Shown piece by piece: positions 31,925-43,947 of a stretch of 64,000 nt of DNA. The position numbers were made by a program, and so were the translations under genes. The stretch is from NCBI GenBank assembly GCA_003194525.1, contig NBIV01000024.1:416002-480001 (forward strand). Reading direction: 5' to 3'. This DNA is from Gracilariopsis chorda. Lineage: Eukaryota > Rhodophyta > Florideophyceae > Gracilariales > Gracilariaceae. Under the pieces are notes generated by a model. It saw only the letters and a list, made by a program, of their open reading frames with translations, was not told where the DNA came from and made no database searches. The first letter of the stretch is position 1. Each line of letters opens with the position of its first letter.

Positions 31925-34900
31925 TTACGGTTTTAGGGAGATGCAGAACTGAATGGCTTCAGGAAGCACTGGGTTCGCAATGGCCACAGGCATAGGATGA
32001 ATTTTGTGCGCTTTTACTTATGTAAGGTTCGGGTTATGCAGGAGCACCACATGGTCGTTCCTTCGAACGCGCAAGAATGCGACATAAAACTGACCGGCGC
32101 AGAAGGAGTTGGATCGCACATCCACAACCAAGCCATCCACCGTCTTTCCCTAAGATTTTTGAGCGGTAGCTGCAAACGCAAGACAAATGAAGAACTGACT
32201 TCAAATCATGCGAATATCTGCAAAAGAAAACTCGAAGTCGATACGATGCAGGAGCTGTCGTTCCAGCACCTGTCTGTTTTCGTCGAATCGAGCCACCTGC
32301 ATCGCAAATTGATCGACACGCACGACTACGAACAGCTTTCCGTTGACCACAGCCGGATGCAGCACGTTCCGAATGACCATAACTGGCACACCAATCTTCA
32401 ATTCCAAGTTATGAGGTGGTACTCCAGTAGGCGCATACTGATATGCAAATTCGGGAACGATAGAACTGGCGAAGTCAGACTCTGGGTTCTGTCCACGATC
32501 AGGTTGTACCATCGTAGCTGACGGAAGAGTGAAGCGTTCACCACGAAATAGATCTAGCGCTGCCGCATTGTGTTCGTCGACCAACTGGTTTGTGGAGGCA
32601 ATGAGCATTTTGCTGAGATCCACATCCTCCTTGCGTCGTGTTGTGAGCCACTTCCACAGGAATTGGTAGGCAGTTTGCATGCCACCGGTAGATCTGAGTG
32701 GTAGCAGAGCGTTGTTGGATATTGTGTTGCGTGCAATGGAACGTGACAGTGACGAAAATGCCGGATCATTGGCTTGGCGTACTTGTTCCGTGAGGTACAG
32801 CACTTGAACCGAGCACAATGTCCACAGATCACTCTTCCACGGCAATTCGTTGAGAATGTTTGTGTAAACTCGTCTCACATTTGCACTTGGCTCGGCCTCC
32901 ATGTAAACCTGCGGCACCACTGGAAGCAGCTGGGAGTAGTCGCCGGATAGAACGATGGTCAAGCCACCAAACGGAGGCGGGTTTTCCATTCCACTGCAGC
33001 GAAGATCTTTGAGCAACGCATCCATGAGTTTGAAGAGCTTTCTTGAGAGCATGGACGCTTCATCCAAGACGAGCAGTTGTATTTCACGTAGCAGTTCTGC
33101 ACGTTGAGATCGGGAACCGTACTTTGACAAAGTGGCTGTAGTGCTGCTTGTGCTTTCCCTATCAGCTACACCCAGTCCGAGCAGACTATGTAGAGTGCGG
33201 CCACCTTCGTACAACGATGCTGCAATGCCTGTTGTAGCGGTCATTTCGGCGAGCATTCCTTCCGACTCAGCGTTATCACGAAGGAGGTTGAGCATGTATG
33301 TCTTTCCAGTTACTGCGGGTCCTTCCACAAAGAACACGTTTCAAGGAGTGCTTGTTCGCTCCTGCAGCGCCTGTCGTTGTTGCAATGCGGCAATGACGGT
33401 TTCAATGACTTGTCTTTGGCTAGGTTATAAGGTGGCGTACCTTGACTGCAAAGTTGACGAATTTCGCACCACTCGTGCGTCTCGAGTTGTTGTAGCTCGA
33501 TTCGCCTCAGTCAATGCTGTATGATCCTGCTGTACGTGTTGGGAGAAGAAGCTGTGATCTCGAAGCAGTCGTCCCCCGTGCCGGTCTGAGATCTCCACCA
33601 CACGTCGATACATTTCTTGCTTTCGTTGCTGCTCATCTCCTGTATGTATGTCGCTATATAGTGCCTGCCAATTTTCAATGGCCATTTTTTCTGGGTCTGC
33701 GCCTTGTTGGTATAGTGTGACAACCAGACGTCGTAGCTCTGAGGGCGTGCTGTATATCTGCACTGCTTCTTGGAATGCAATATCAAACTCGGATCTGTCC
33801 GCGAGCAGTCCGCTTACAATCGCAGTTTCACGATACGTTCCATACTGCTGTCCGTTGAAAGTCCTTGCGTCTTCATAAGAGCTCGAGCCGTGATTCATGA
33901 GCAGCAAGCGCAGAGCAAAGAGCTCAATGTCCGACGGTGAAACACCTCTGATCCTTGCGACACACTGCTCGTCTTCCGTGCGCTCTACCACGTACATGGG
34001 CGGATCGCAGTCGTCTGTGGGCACCTGAGTGCTGTCTCCGTCGTATTGGTTAAGCACGCGGGCTGGAAGCGTGCGATACAATCGCACTTTTTCAAAGTAC
34101 GAAAGGTAGTCGAGGTTCGCATATGCTTCGGGCCTTGCAAAGTATCTCTCCAACGTAGACGGTGGCAATGCGGAATGGATATGATTTGGACCTCTGAACA
34201 GAAACGTTCGCTCTCCTTCCAAGTGAATGGCCAGTCACTCTACTTTTGGTACGATGTGAACATGTCGAAACTCGAAAATTCTCCAAGCTGCGTTGACGGC
34301 GCCGACCACATGCGCTCGCATGTATGCACGAATGTCGTTCTGCACCTGTGGCTCTTGTTGCTGCTCGTTGTTTGTGCCTGTCTCATTAGCGCCACTCACA
34401 TTGAGCACCACCTTCTGAGCTTTGGGCTGCTTAAACGCGTACTTCATCAGATAAGCCACTGCGCCCCCTCCCTGCGTGCGTTCTACGTTGATATGAGAGC
34501 GGTACTTCTTGGTCAGAGTTGGGTTGTACGGCACAATCTTGAGGTCTTCTTGCCTTCTTCTGCGGTAGACCACCCGATTCGTGCCTTCGTCAATGTACGT
34601 CTCCGGCACAATCATGTTGCGGTCCTATCCAAACTTGCAACGCCCAGCGCGATTCCGGCAATAGGTGGAGTGGCGGTGCCTGTGCATGGAACGAATGAGA
34701 GCACGCAACGCGTCGTCTTCGCCTGGAAGGGGAAGTTCTGCACGAATGAGCTCGTCGATCACATCAACGTCTTCAATCACGCCTCCTTCGAGCCACACGA
34801 GCATGTGGTGATGAGGCACATTGCGCTCTTGAAACTCGAGCTTTGATGCAAGCCCCAGGCACTTCAATCCAAAGATCTGCTCCGAGTTCTTCTCCAAATC

Positions 34901-37581
34901 CTTCATGAAGTCGTTTGCGTACTGGTTGTACACCCTTGCAATCAGATCAGGTCGGTCAAACGGTCGAGGGCGGTTACTCTGTGCCGTAAATGCGCTCTGA
35001 TTGCTGGTATCCATACCAAGGCGCTGGATGTCCTCTCTCCAGATGTTCATGGTGATTGTAATGAAAAGCGAAGGCGGTCCTCTTCGCGCTACGACCACCT
35101 GTACATCCATGTGCTTGTTCTTCCAATACGGTGCTGAGTTGACCTAGTCATAGGGCAGAAATATGCGTCCCATTTGTGCGAACTGTGATGGTGGCACATG
35201 AGCTGTTTGCTGTTGTGCTTGCTGAATCCCTTGCTCTTGTACAATATTTGCCTGTTGTTCTCTCTCCAGGAAACTTAGTTGCATTTCATCAATGTTCGTG
35301 TGCGTGCGGAGCATCCAAATCTGCATCAACAGTCCACTGTTAAGGAGGATGTTGTCTGAGTACAAACGTCGCTTCGCGTTCTGAGCCCAGGTGAGCTTTC
35401 GTACCTTCTACTCATTGAAGCTGAGACCTGAGCTTTGCTGTGTGGAGTTCCTTGCATCCAGGAACAAGCCGATGTCAAACGGTTCGTGCTGATCGCCGTA
35501 CGGGTAGAGAAGAGGGAAAGTGCCCTTCTCTGCAACTTTGGATGCAGGTTTTAGAAGTCGGTACCGCACTTGCGCATTGTTTGCGGCATTCGCAGTCGCC
35601 CCTGCTCCAACAGCCGCAGCACTCGTCACTGCAGAGTGCTCTTCGGTTACGGTTCCTTCTACCGAGCGCGGTACCTGAGACTCCACTCGGTACAGACCAG
35701 TCGGATCAACCACGAGCGTTCTCAGCATGGTTGGCCTACCACCCGGAACATCTTCAGGGAGAGGGCCAGCACCTGCTTGAGCAGTACTGACTGTAGCACT
35801 TCGGTTCCTTCGTATCTACGTACGACTACTCCTTGTTCTGCTGCTTGCACGCTGATATCCACGGCAGTCTCCGCATTTTGTTGTTGTTGTTGCTGTTGCA
35901 TGCTAAGCAAGGACCGGTAACGTTTGCGCACCACATCTGGCTTCGGCTGGATCATATCATACAACTTTGGTACGATGTCTCTTACGTTGATGTCCTGAAT
36001 GAACGCACGCATATTGGCACGAGCATAGTGAAATGGATCTAAGAAAGGCGGACCGGTAGCCCACAAGAAGCTGTAGCGCGTGTTGTTCTGGTTCTGCGTG
36101 GGCAGAGCGAGAGCTGCGTTGCCCTCAAGTCTGAGAAAGGAGGGACCGCCTCCCGTCACATACGACATGTCCATGAACGCTTGCATCGTCGAAAAGAGCG
36201 TATTAAAGTTGAGGAAATGGCTGTGAGAGGCTCTCAGGCTGTAAAGACTACGAACGAACTCGCTGCTATGCCTTCTGCGGAACGTGACGCCCCACCCTGA
36301 CATTCCTTTCATTCCACAGCACACTCTATTGGTCTCTTTGCCAAGCAAAACGCATCAGCAGTACTTGCAGCTATGAATTCTTAATTTCCAGTCCGGGTAC
36401 GGGCAGGAGAAGATCGTGTGTGCGTGCTCGCCGCATCTTCCGCATCGCCTTTCACCCGCAGTGGAAAGCGTCTCAAACTTTGGAACGTTTGCCCGGATGG
36501 ATGTATCATTCCAAGCTTCACCAGCCGCGGTATCCCATGCATATTGCACGCTATACAGTCCTCGATCCAAACGCCCAGCACACTGCATGATCGTGGTATC
36601 AAGCTGTTGCTGTGGCTGATGCTGTGGCTGATGCTGCGGCTGGTGTGAGGGAGCCGGTGTGATCTCACCCTCTTCCACCTCCATCGGAATGGGCATCTGT
36701 TGTTCTTCCTGTTCGGCTTGTGGCAGCGCAGGCTACGGCAGCGGGTGTGAGGGAGCCGGGGTGATCTCATACTCTTCCACTTCCATCGGGACCGGCATCT
36801 GTTCTTCCTCTTGTTCAGCTTGTGGTAGAGCAGGCTGCTGTGGCGGCGGTGGTAACAGCGGTGGCTGTGAAGGAGCAGGGATGATCTCATCCTCTTCCAC
36901 CTCCATCGCTACCGGCATCTGTTCTGCAGGCATCGGTGGGAGAGGGGGAGGCATCAGATGCAGTGGAATGTGACTTGAAAAGCCTCTCACAAACTCCAGA
37001 AATCCAGGAATTGGGCACAAAGGGGGTAGACCTATGGCAACGGACCCACTGGCTCCAGCGGCGCTGGTGCTTTCTGCAGCTGCAACCAAAGTAGGTGCAG
37101 GAGTAATTTCGTCCTCTTCCACGGCTGAAACAATGGATCCTTGCACGCGCGCTCCGCTTTCATTTACCAGCATGTCACATGGAGTGGGTGGAACTGGTAA
37201 TCGTCGAGGTCGTCTAGCTCCTGGCCTTGCGCCGCCTGAGTTCACTCTGGCCCCTCCCAAATTGGCTCTGGCTCCACCGGAATTGGCTCTGACCCCTACT
37301 GAACTGGCTCTGGCGCCTCCAGCGTTTGCTCGAGCACCTCCAGCACTCTGTCTGGCGCCTCCGGAATTGGCTCTGGCACCTCCAGAATTCTCTCTGGCAC
37401 CTCCGGCATTGGCTCGAGAACCGCCGGTATTGGCTCTTGCACCTCCAGAATGGGCTCTTGCACCTCCAGAATTGGCTCGTGCACCTCCAGAATTGGCTCT
37501 GGCACCTCCAGAATTCCTCCGAGCACCTTCAGAGTTTGGTCTGGCCCCACCAGAGTTTGGACGTGGACCTCCTCGTATCAT
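31925..37581 (-). pseudogene. Helitron Rep/helicase polyprotein, decayed by point mutations
   Basis: One frame from the ATG at 37581, with one frame change near 35725, reads the whole protein. It starts with a degenerate NSGGARA-type repeat domain (37581-37190), then a Pro/Glu region with PMEVEE repeats and a Cys/His knuckle (CGRCGEHAHTIFSC). The Rep domain has FITITMNIWRED, the HxH motif FQERNVPHHHMLVWL (near 34800) and the two-tyrosine motif YLMKYAFK (near 34440). A PIF1-family helicase follows with a degenerate Walker A (EGPAVTGKTY, near 33320), LLVLDEASML and GDYSQLLPVVPQ. In-frame stops sit at about 36733, 36355, 35408 (expected Trp), 35144, 34625 (expected Tyr), 34235 (expected Arg), 33425, 33345 and 32201 (expected Arg). 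Intact proteins nick and unwind DNA for rolling-circle transposition; this copy cannot. Confidence 0.88.
36733..37581 (-). repeat. Coding tandem heptapeptide repeat region in Helitron ORF1
   Basis: Within 37190-37581 the minus-strand protein repeats NSGGARA-like heptads (variants NAGGARE, SAGGARA, TGGSRAN) about 18 times, encoded by 21-bp repeats. The right-hand Helitron copy at 60366 has only about seven or eight such units, so copy number varies between elements. The region is Gly/Arg/Asn-rich, like disordered nucleic-acid-binding tails. Further downstream, acidic PMEVEEDEI(T/I)PAPS units of about 45 residues repeat. Confidence 0.8.
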
Positions 37582-38427
37582 TTCAACTTACCAAAAAAAG
37601 AAAAAAGCAATTCTATATTTTTAAACTGGTAAAAAATATGCCAGAGTTCCAGAATAATTTCCAATATATCAAAACGTTGAGTGTGAAAAAATGGTTGCAG
37701 TTTGTTGCTTTGCACCCACCGGGCCTAGTCGCATGCAGTAATTAAAAGAAATTGCTGCAAGGCTTATATTTACTCGATGCAGTCGTGCGCAGCACAGGGA
37801 CTCTCGACACACTCCTGTTGGACTATGACGGGCGGAGTGTGCCCAGCCGGTTTTCAAGCCGTTTGATGTTTAACCCGCGTCCGGTTGTAAGGATTGGTCT
37901 GCCTTTACTCACACACCGAAGTTTGCTTTCCGGCCCCAAGAGGTACGACACGGCGGCCGCCCCGGACCCTGCACAGCAAGATGGTATTAGGTCTGGGAAA
38001 CCCTCAGACTTCCTGATCGCCGTCAAACGACCAGTATACCACAGAGGAGCACCTGACCTTTCCTAGATCAGTGGTAATTAGTGGGTTACTCTTGTGGCGA
38101 CCTGCACACGAGCTCGGCCTTGCCTAGGTCCCAGGCCAGCAAACAGTGCCCAAAGTAGCAAAAGGATACGACACTGCGCTATTGGCCAGCCTGAAATGGG
38201 AAGTGAAAATAGTGGTTAGGGTCAGCAAGCGAGATGATTTTTGCACTGCGCCAGTGCAGTATATATGCTCTGTGCATTGCGCTGCACTGGCGCAGTGCAA
38301 AAGAGCAGCCACGTGTCGTGCAAGCCAACTACCGCTGCGTGGCTGGCACTGCAGTCATTTACTGTAGTGTCAACCACTCAGCAGCAGTGGAAGTCAACAC
38401 ACAGCAGCAGCCAATAAGGTTTGAGCT

Positions 38428-38460
<33 letters not shown>

Positions 38461-38496
38461 ATGCTGATGCTGCTGTTGCTGCTGCTGCTGGTGTTG
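38428..38496. repeat. CTG/CAG trinucleotide tract in the Helitron leader
   Basis: About 11 uninterrupted CTG units followed by interrupted units (ATG, TTG, GTG variants). Every Helitron copy in the window has a CAG tract at the same internal place, of 3 to 11 units, just inside the second terminal palindrome. Confidence 0.9.
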
Positions 38497-38666
38497 AATT
38501 TTTTGAATGGCAGGGAGGCGTTGCGCCAAGAGAGGTTTTTGCACGCGCGTACGGGGGCGTGCGCGCGTGTTTACTGGCGCAACGCCTCCCGTCAATCAAC
38601 AACACCCCCCTCTTACATGTGTAAATCATTATACCACGGGGTGGTGTTGAGATTGTGCCGCTAAAA

Positions 38667-40664
38667 TCTCTCCATTATATAGATTTACAAGCGTATGAGC
38701 ACCTACATCTTGATTGAACGGAGGCGTTGCGCCAATAAACACCCCCGCACGCCCTCTTCAGCGTATGCATAAACCTCCTTTGGCGCAACGCCTCCCTGCC
38801 ATTCAAAAGATTCACCAGCAGCAGCAGCAGCAGCAGCAAAGCTCACACCTCATTGGCTCCTGCTGCATCTTGACTGCCGCTGTTCCTCAGTGGCTGGCAC
38901 TACAGTATCAGTGACCGGCACTACAACATCAGTGGCTGGCACTACAGTAAATGACTGAAGTGCGAGCCAATTACACTCCACTGTACTCTCTATGCACAAC
39001 TGCAGTGCGCGCCAATCACAATCACATGGGCGCTCAATTGCTACTCTATTCTATAGTCACTCTCGGCGCCGCGGCCCTCACGGATCTGCAGGTCGTTTGC
39101 GAGCGTTAGCAAACATAAGCGGCCTACAGATCCCCCAAAGTCACCCCTACTCAGCGGCGCGCAGCGCCGCCCACGGCCGAAGGCCGTTACTACTTGTCTC
39201 AATCTCAACACCCCACTCTTAATGATTTACACATGTATGAGGGGGTGTTGGTGACTGACGGGAGGCGTTGCGCCACAAATTCGCTTTGCACGCCCCCGTT
39301 TGCGCACGCAAAACGCCCATTTGGCGCAACGCCTCCCTACCATTTCAAAAATTTAGCAGCAGCAGCAGCAGCAAAGCTTCCTGCTTACTGGCTGGCACTC
39401 CCATAATGACTGCAGTGCCACCCAGTTACACAAAGCAACGTGTCGCGCTTTCTCATCATTGACTGGCACTGCAGTCAATTTAGGCACCTGAACAAAAGGC
39501 CTAACGGCTCCACATACTCTCGGCGCAGCGGCGCCCCGTGGTTCTACGAGCGCTATTGCGAGCGCAAGCGAGCAAAGTGCTCGGAGAGCCTCCGAACGCC
39601 ACGAAATACACAAAACTACAAAAGCAACGCGGCGCGCAGCGCCGCCCACGGCCGAAGGCCGTTTCCACTTGTCCCAACACCACCCCGTACTATAATGATT
39701 GACACATGTATGAGGGGGGTGTTGTTGATTGACGGAAGGCGTTGCGCCAAAAAAACCCCTTGCACGCCTCCTTCAGTGCATGCAATTTTCACGCCTCCCG
39801 GCCAATCAAAAAATTCAGCAGCAGCAGCAGCAGCAGCAGCAGCAAAGCTCAGAGCTCATTGGCTGCTGCTGCATGTTGACTGTCGCAGCTGCTAAGTAGC
39901 TGGCACTGCAGCAGTGCCACCGACACTGCTGCACATTGGCTGGAACTGCATTTATTTTGGCAGTGCCAGCCAATTACAATCTACTGTAATCGACATACAC
40001 TCTGCAGTGCCAGCCAATCACGAACCCGCGGGCGCTCCAGTGCAACTTTTTTCCATATTCACTCTCAGCGCCGCAGCCCTCATTGGTTTGCAGGCCGCTT
40101 GCGAGCGATAGCGAGCAGAAACGGCGTGCAGATCCCCCAAAATTACCTTAATTCAGCGGCGCGCAGCGCTGCCCGCGGCCGAAGGCCGCTTCTACTTGTA
40201 CCCCCACTCTTAATGATTTACACATGTATGAGGGGGTCTTGTTGATTGACGGGAGGCGTTGCGCCAATAAACCGCCCTGTATGCCCCTCTACGCGCATGC
40301 AAAACGCCCATTTGGCGCAACGCCTCCCTACCACTTAAAACATTCAGCAGCAGAAGCAGCAGCAAAGCTTTCTGCTTACTGGCTGGCACTCCCATACTGA
40401 TTGCAGTGCCACCCAGTTACACAAAGCAACGTGTCGCGCGCTTTCTCATCATTGGCTGGAACTGCAGTCAATTTAGGTACCTAAACAAAAACCATTACGG
40501 CTCTACATACTTTAGGCGCCACGGCGCCCCGTGGTTCTACGAGTGCTATTGCGAGCGCAAGCGAACAAAGTGCTCGGAGAGCCTCCGAACGCTACTAAAT
40601 ACACAAAGCTACAAAACCAACGCGGCGCGCAGCGCCGCCCACGGCTGAAGGCGTTTTCCACTTG
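38667..40664 (+). mobile_element. Tandem array of four non-autonomous Helitrons (plus strand)
   Basis: Four head-to-tail units: 38667-39196, 39197-39671, 39672-40198 and 40199-40664. Most start with a TCTC- or TCCC-type 5' end (the fourth with TACCCCC). Each has a GGAGGCGTTGCGCC...GGCGCAACGCCTCC palindrome, a CAG tract and TGGCTGGCACT repeats. Each ends with GGCGCGCAGCGC(C/T)GCC, GGCCGAAGGCC (or a variant) and (C/T)ACTTG. The array lies 14 bp from, and in the opposite orientation to, the full copy at 31777-38652. No protein is encoded; open frames across it are low-complexity by-products. The base after the last CTTG is T, and A precedes the first unit, consistent with insertion between A and T. 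Confidence 0.85.
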
Positions 40665-41382
40665 TATTGTCTCTAAACTCTCTTTGTTAGAGAGAAGAAT
40701 TTAGCGCAGAAGCACGCATCTCTAAGCAGTCGGTGACGGACCGACTGCTCATCCAACGAGCGGGGTGTTATGATATGAACATAATAAATTCAAGACTATG
40801 CGACATTGCGCAGTATCCTGCCCAAACACCACATCGACGAGTGATTCCCGGGCAGTTATGAACATCGCCGCATTCCCGTCGTTCCTTCATCACTACACTC
40901 GTCGTGATGAAGACAGCACCCGACCAGGTACGGTTATGTTGGACTTCTGTGTCTCTCTGCGGACTAAGGCGGTTCGAACTTAAATAATGGAGTTTGCGGG
41001 AGGCAATAATCGAAAACAATTCCGAATGCCAGATGTTAACAAAGAGCCACAATGACCCATTTGCTTTGCTTGCAGCGTCTCCGATCCACGCAAACCATGT
41101 CTCAGAGTTGATCTTAGTGCAAAACAAATCCAAAATCGTTCAAAAGTGGGTACAGGTGCGCTTTAGAATCCATTTTAGCAGCTCAATTCCAGCCAACAAG
41201 CTACGATGCCCCTTTGTACTGCCTGCCGAAGCACAAAAACTGGCTAGTCTGCAATTTGCAATCCGAAAAAGACAGGGCGGAATAAGGTTGCAATCGTTTT
41301 ACAGGCTTGGCATTCTCGTTTTACAAATCACTTCAGCAAGCAAAGTGCCAAAACTTGTATCGTTTGTTCTTCCAAACGTAAC
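40665..41382. other. Non-coding stretch with a strong hairpin, right of Helitron cluster 1
   Basis: No supported gene. A perfect 10-bp stem, AGCAGTCGGT (40725-40734) and ACCGACTGCT (40740-40749), has a 5-nt loop. The rest is unremarkable sequence leading into the decayed element that starts near 41383. Confidence 0.5.
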
Positions 41383-41934
41383 TTGAAAGAAACCAGCAAC
41401 AGCAGAGAACGAAAATTAAGGAATCAAAGCAGGATCCCTACACGTAATCTCAATTTTTATAATCTCGCATCATGCAAAGAATATACGGTCGAAAACTTCA
41501 TGTCTGAATTCTGCCCGTTATCTACAGCTTCTATTCAAGTAGCACATCAACTTCTGGTAAATCCAGGGAAGTTCTATTTATGCTCTTTGCATCTCAAGCA
41601 TAGCCGCCATGCACACAGTGCTGCACTTGCTCGTGATCAGAACAGAAAAGGGTCCCCATACGAGAATTGTGTGTTTTTAGGTTTTGGATGCAAGAGCACC
41701 GCGTCAAGATTGTGACCTTTGCCTACATTCCGCCACGAACAAGAAGATTTGGATACCATTGCACAATTGATCCAGTTCAAAGAGTTGGTCCAGGAACACA
41801 GTAATGCAGTGCTTCACGGACGGAATGTACACGGAAAATATGTCTGTTCTCAATATCTTTACATTGTGACACTTGGTAGAGATGGTAGTGCCCCCTTCGG
41901 AGACGTTGCTACTCTTGAGCATACCGTTGACTGA
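41383..41934 (+). pseudogene. Decayed ORF fragments at the start of an unknown element
   Basis: Two adjacent open stretches (41383-41715 and 41719-41934) read as unrelated short proteins, or as one frame-shifted gene. No family is recognised. They precede the larger ORF at 42247 on the same strand and share its level of decay, so I group them with it. Confidence that they are remnants of coding sequence is modest. Confidence 0.35.
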
Positions 41935-42246
41935 TAGTTGGTTCGCTGCATTCTTTACGCTATGAAGGGAAGTTCTACAATGCAGAACATTTTATCAGTG
42001 CAAGATTGAGGCTTGAGTTTTGGGTGTGATGCTGCAAATATGTTGAAGTCGACGATGCTGAAGGTTTCAGAAATTGTTCCAATTTTGCGACTTGTTGACG
42101 TCTCAAAATGCCGCCAAACATTGGTGTTGTGCTGTGAGGGAGGTAAGGACGTAGACAGGTGATCTTCTGAAAGCAGAATCAGTCATGTGTTCGCAGCCAA
42201 GGATATTCACTTGAAAAGATTTGGTCACCGAACGTGATGCTATATC

Positions 42247-43947
42247 GTGGGAAATGCGCTTGAATATCTTCTATGTTCACATGCTTTGGGAACAATTAAG
42301 TTTACTGGAGGTGTCTCAGACAAGACCAAATGTTCCATGCTTGATGAAGTGGAAAGAGGTTTCAAAATTCGTCCACTCGAGTACTGGGATGGTAACTGGA
42401 CTTTAAACGAAGAGATTTCCGAAATTCCGTATGAGTTTTGGAAGGACTTTGTTATCCAGATGGCTTCTGCTAGAAAGAAATCCAGTTGGAAGGTAGCTGC
42501 AGCTGTTGCGGAGATGCAACCATCCAAAATGTTTCCACTTTGCAATAGTGCGGAAGTATTGCCCAAGCCGAGCATTGAAGAGTATTTCAGCTCCTCCAAC
42601 AGTGGCCTTAACCGTGCTAATATAGTGCTTTGCATCCGAATTTTGAAATTCATAGAACAACTTGTGTTTGCCCGTGCAAAAAGCGTGGCTGGGCCATTGA
42701 CTTTCTGCCTTTGTCTTGCGAGAATCGTGGAAATATTTCCATCTTTTAGAAGCGTTCAAAATTCACTTGGTCTTTGCTTGTCATATAACCTCACAGAAGA
42801 ATACCGATTTCGGTTAGTATCTGAAGTAGAAAATGCTTGCAGCAGTGCCTGGGATACTGTACAACCTCTTACAGAAGACTCTATTCCTTTCTGCCAGTTC
42901 GATAATTGGGCCTTTTTGCCCCTTCACGCCGTTAAGGTAGATGGTAAGGCGATGCTAAAAGTGAATGGATCTCTGGTCCAGGGTTTATTTCGGTCTCGAA
43001 AGAGATGCAATAGTGAGGCGTTATCTTCTGCTGTACAGAAGCGAAGGCGATTGGAATGGAAAGGGGATGCTGTTCTTGGAATTATAGAAACATTTACCGA
43101 GCGTTGCACCTCAGACGAGCACAATGCATTGGTTGAGCAAGTCTTTGACATAGTATACGGACTTGTCGCCACAAATTCAGATCAATTAGCAGACATAGGT
43201 GCCTCCTTGGCGACAGGCAGAGTGGTACGTAGCGATGCACAACTTTCTGGCAAAAGCTACATCAACTTCGGCACCTTGCTCTTGTGTGCATTCAAAACGC
43301 ATGCAGGTGCTGAGGTCAGCGAAGATCTTTTCGAACAGTACATCGTTTATGTCGATGTGTCAACGGAACCTACTCCTGACATTCTAACTGTGAGGTACAT
43401 GCTGGAGCTGGTAAAGTCTACGATACGACCGTGCACTACAGGACGTCCAAGGTTTGTTGTGGTATCAGGGGATCAACATTTGTACAAAATGCTTGTGAAG
43501 CTGTGGTTGGAATCCTGGAGAGATAAAGGAAGTTTGCATCATTGACTTATTCCTTTTCCAGGCTTCTTTCATGCTGGAAAACAGGTCTTTTACTCTCTGT
43601 GCAAAGAGAATCTCGTTGAACTCGGCCTAGCAGAACTTGTACAATGCGCAGATTTGTCTGCTTCCCAAGCATGGAACATCCTTAAGCATAGACATGCTGG
43701 AAACAATCGGGCATTTCTCTTCTCGATAGCATGTGTGCTTGTCATCCACACTATTGACAAGGTTGTAGAGGAAGACCCGACAATCGGAGAAGAGTTGGCC
43801 TCATTCTTGAATCGAGGAGCTCAGTGTAAGCGGCTTTCTACACAAAATGGGGGTACGTTTCCCACCAACAGCATGCAAAACAATACTTCAACCAAGAAGA
43901 GGCTATTCTCAAAAACAGTTATCCACATTCATGAAGATGATTTGTAG
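42247..43947 (+). pseudogene. Large decayed ORF, possibly DUF6589-like, with Trp-to-stop change
   Basis: A 432-codon open frame ends at a TGA near 43543-43545 and continues in the same frame to 43947. The join reads HH-stop-LIPFPGFFHAGKQ, where Trp (one base from TGA) would fit. Downstream motifs FVVVSGDQHLYKMLVKLW and PFPGFFHAGKQVFYSL recall the GDQ and PGDWH-like blocks of uncharacterised DUF6589-type proteins often found in repeat families; this comparison is from memory. An upstream part contains DNWAFLPLHAVKVDGKAML. No ATG start is convincing. Most likely part of a multi-ORF mobile element. Confidence 0.5.

Larger units (their letters stand above)
31777..38652 (-). mobile_element. Full-length Helitron (Rep/helicase type), decayed
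   Basis: 6.9 kb on the minus strand. The 5' end is TCTCAACACCAC at 38652, preceded by A. The 3' end near 31777 has GGCGCGCAGCGTCGCC and GCGGGCGACGGCCGC, then a degenerate CTTT. Internally it has a 5' palindrome, a long CTG/CAG tract (38428-38496), palindromes of the type TGCACTGGCGCAGTGCA (near 38250-38300), and a conserved leader (37750-38150). ORFs from 37581 encode ORF1-like repeats, a zinc knuckle, Helitron Rep and a PIF1-like helicase. It belongs to the same family as the plus-strand copies at 54243 and 59275. Confidence 0.88.

Noticed and set aside
34046..34846. 266-codon plus-strand frame
   Set aside because: Antisense shadow of the Helitron Rep region, whose sense strand carries the HxH and two-tyrosine motifs.
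37034..37624. 196-codon plus-strand frame rich in APPELAL repeats
   Set aside because: It is the antisense reading of the NSGGAR repeat region of the Helitron ORF1; the sense strand carries the conserved protein.
40725..40749. Hairpin as a self-cleaving ribozyme or terminator
   Set aside because: No hammerhead-type core sequences were seen around it, and no T-run or gene end is associated.
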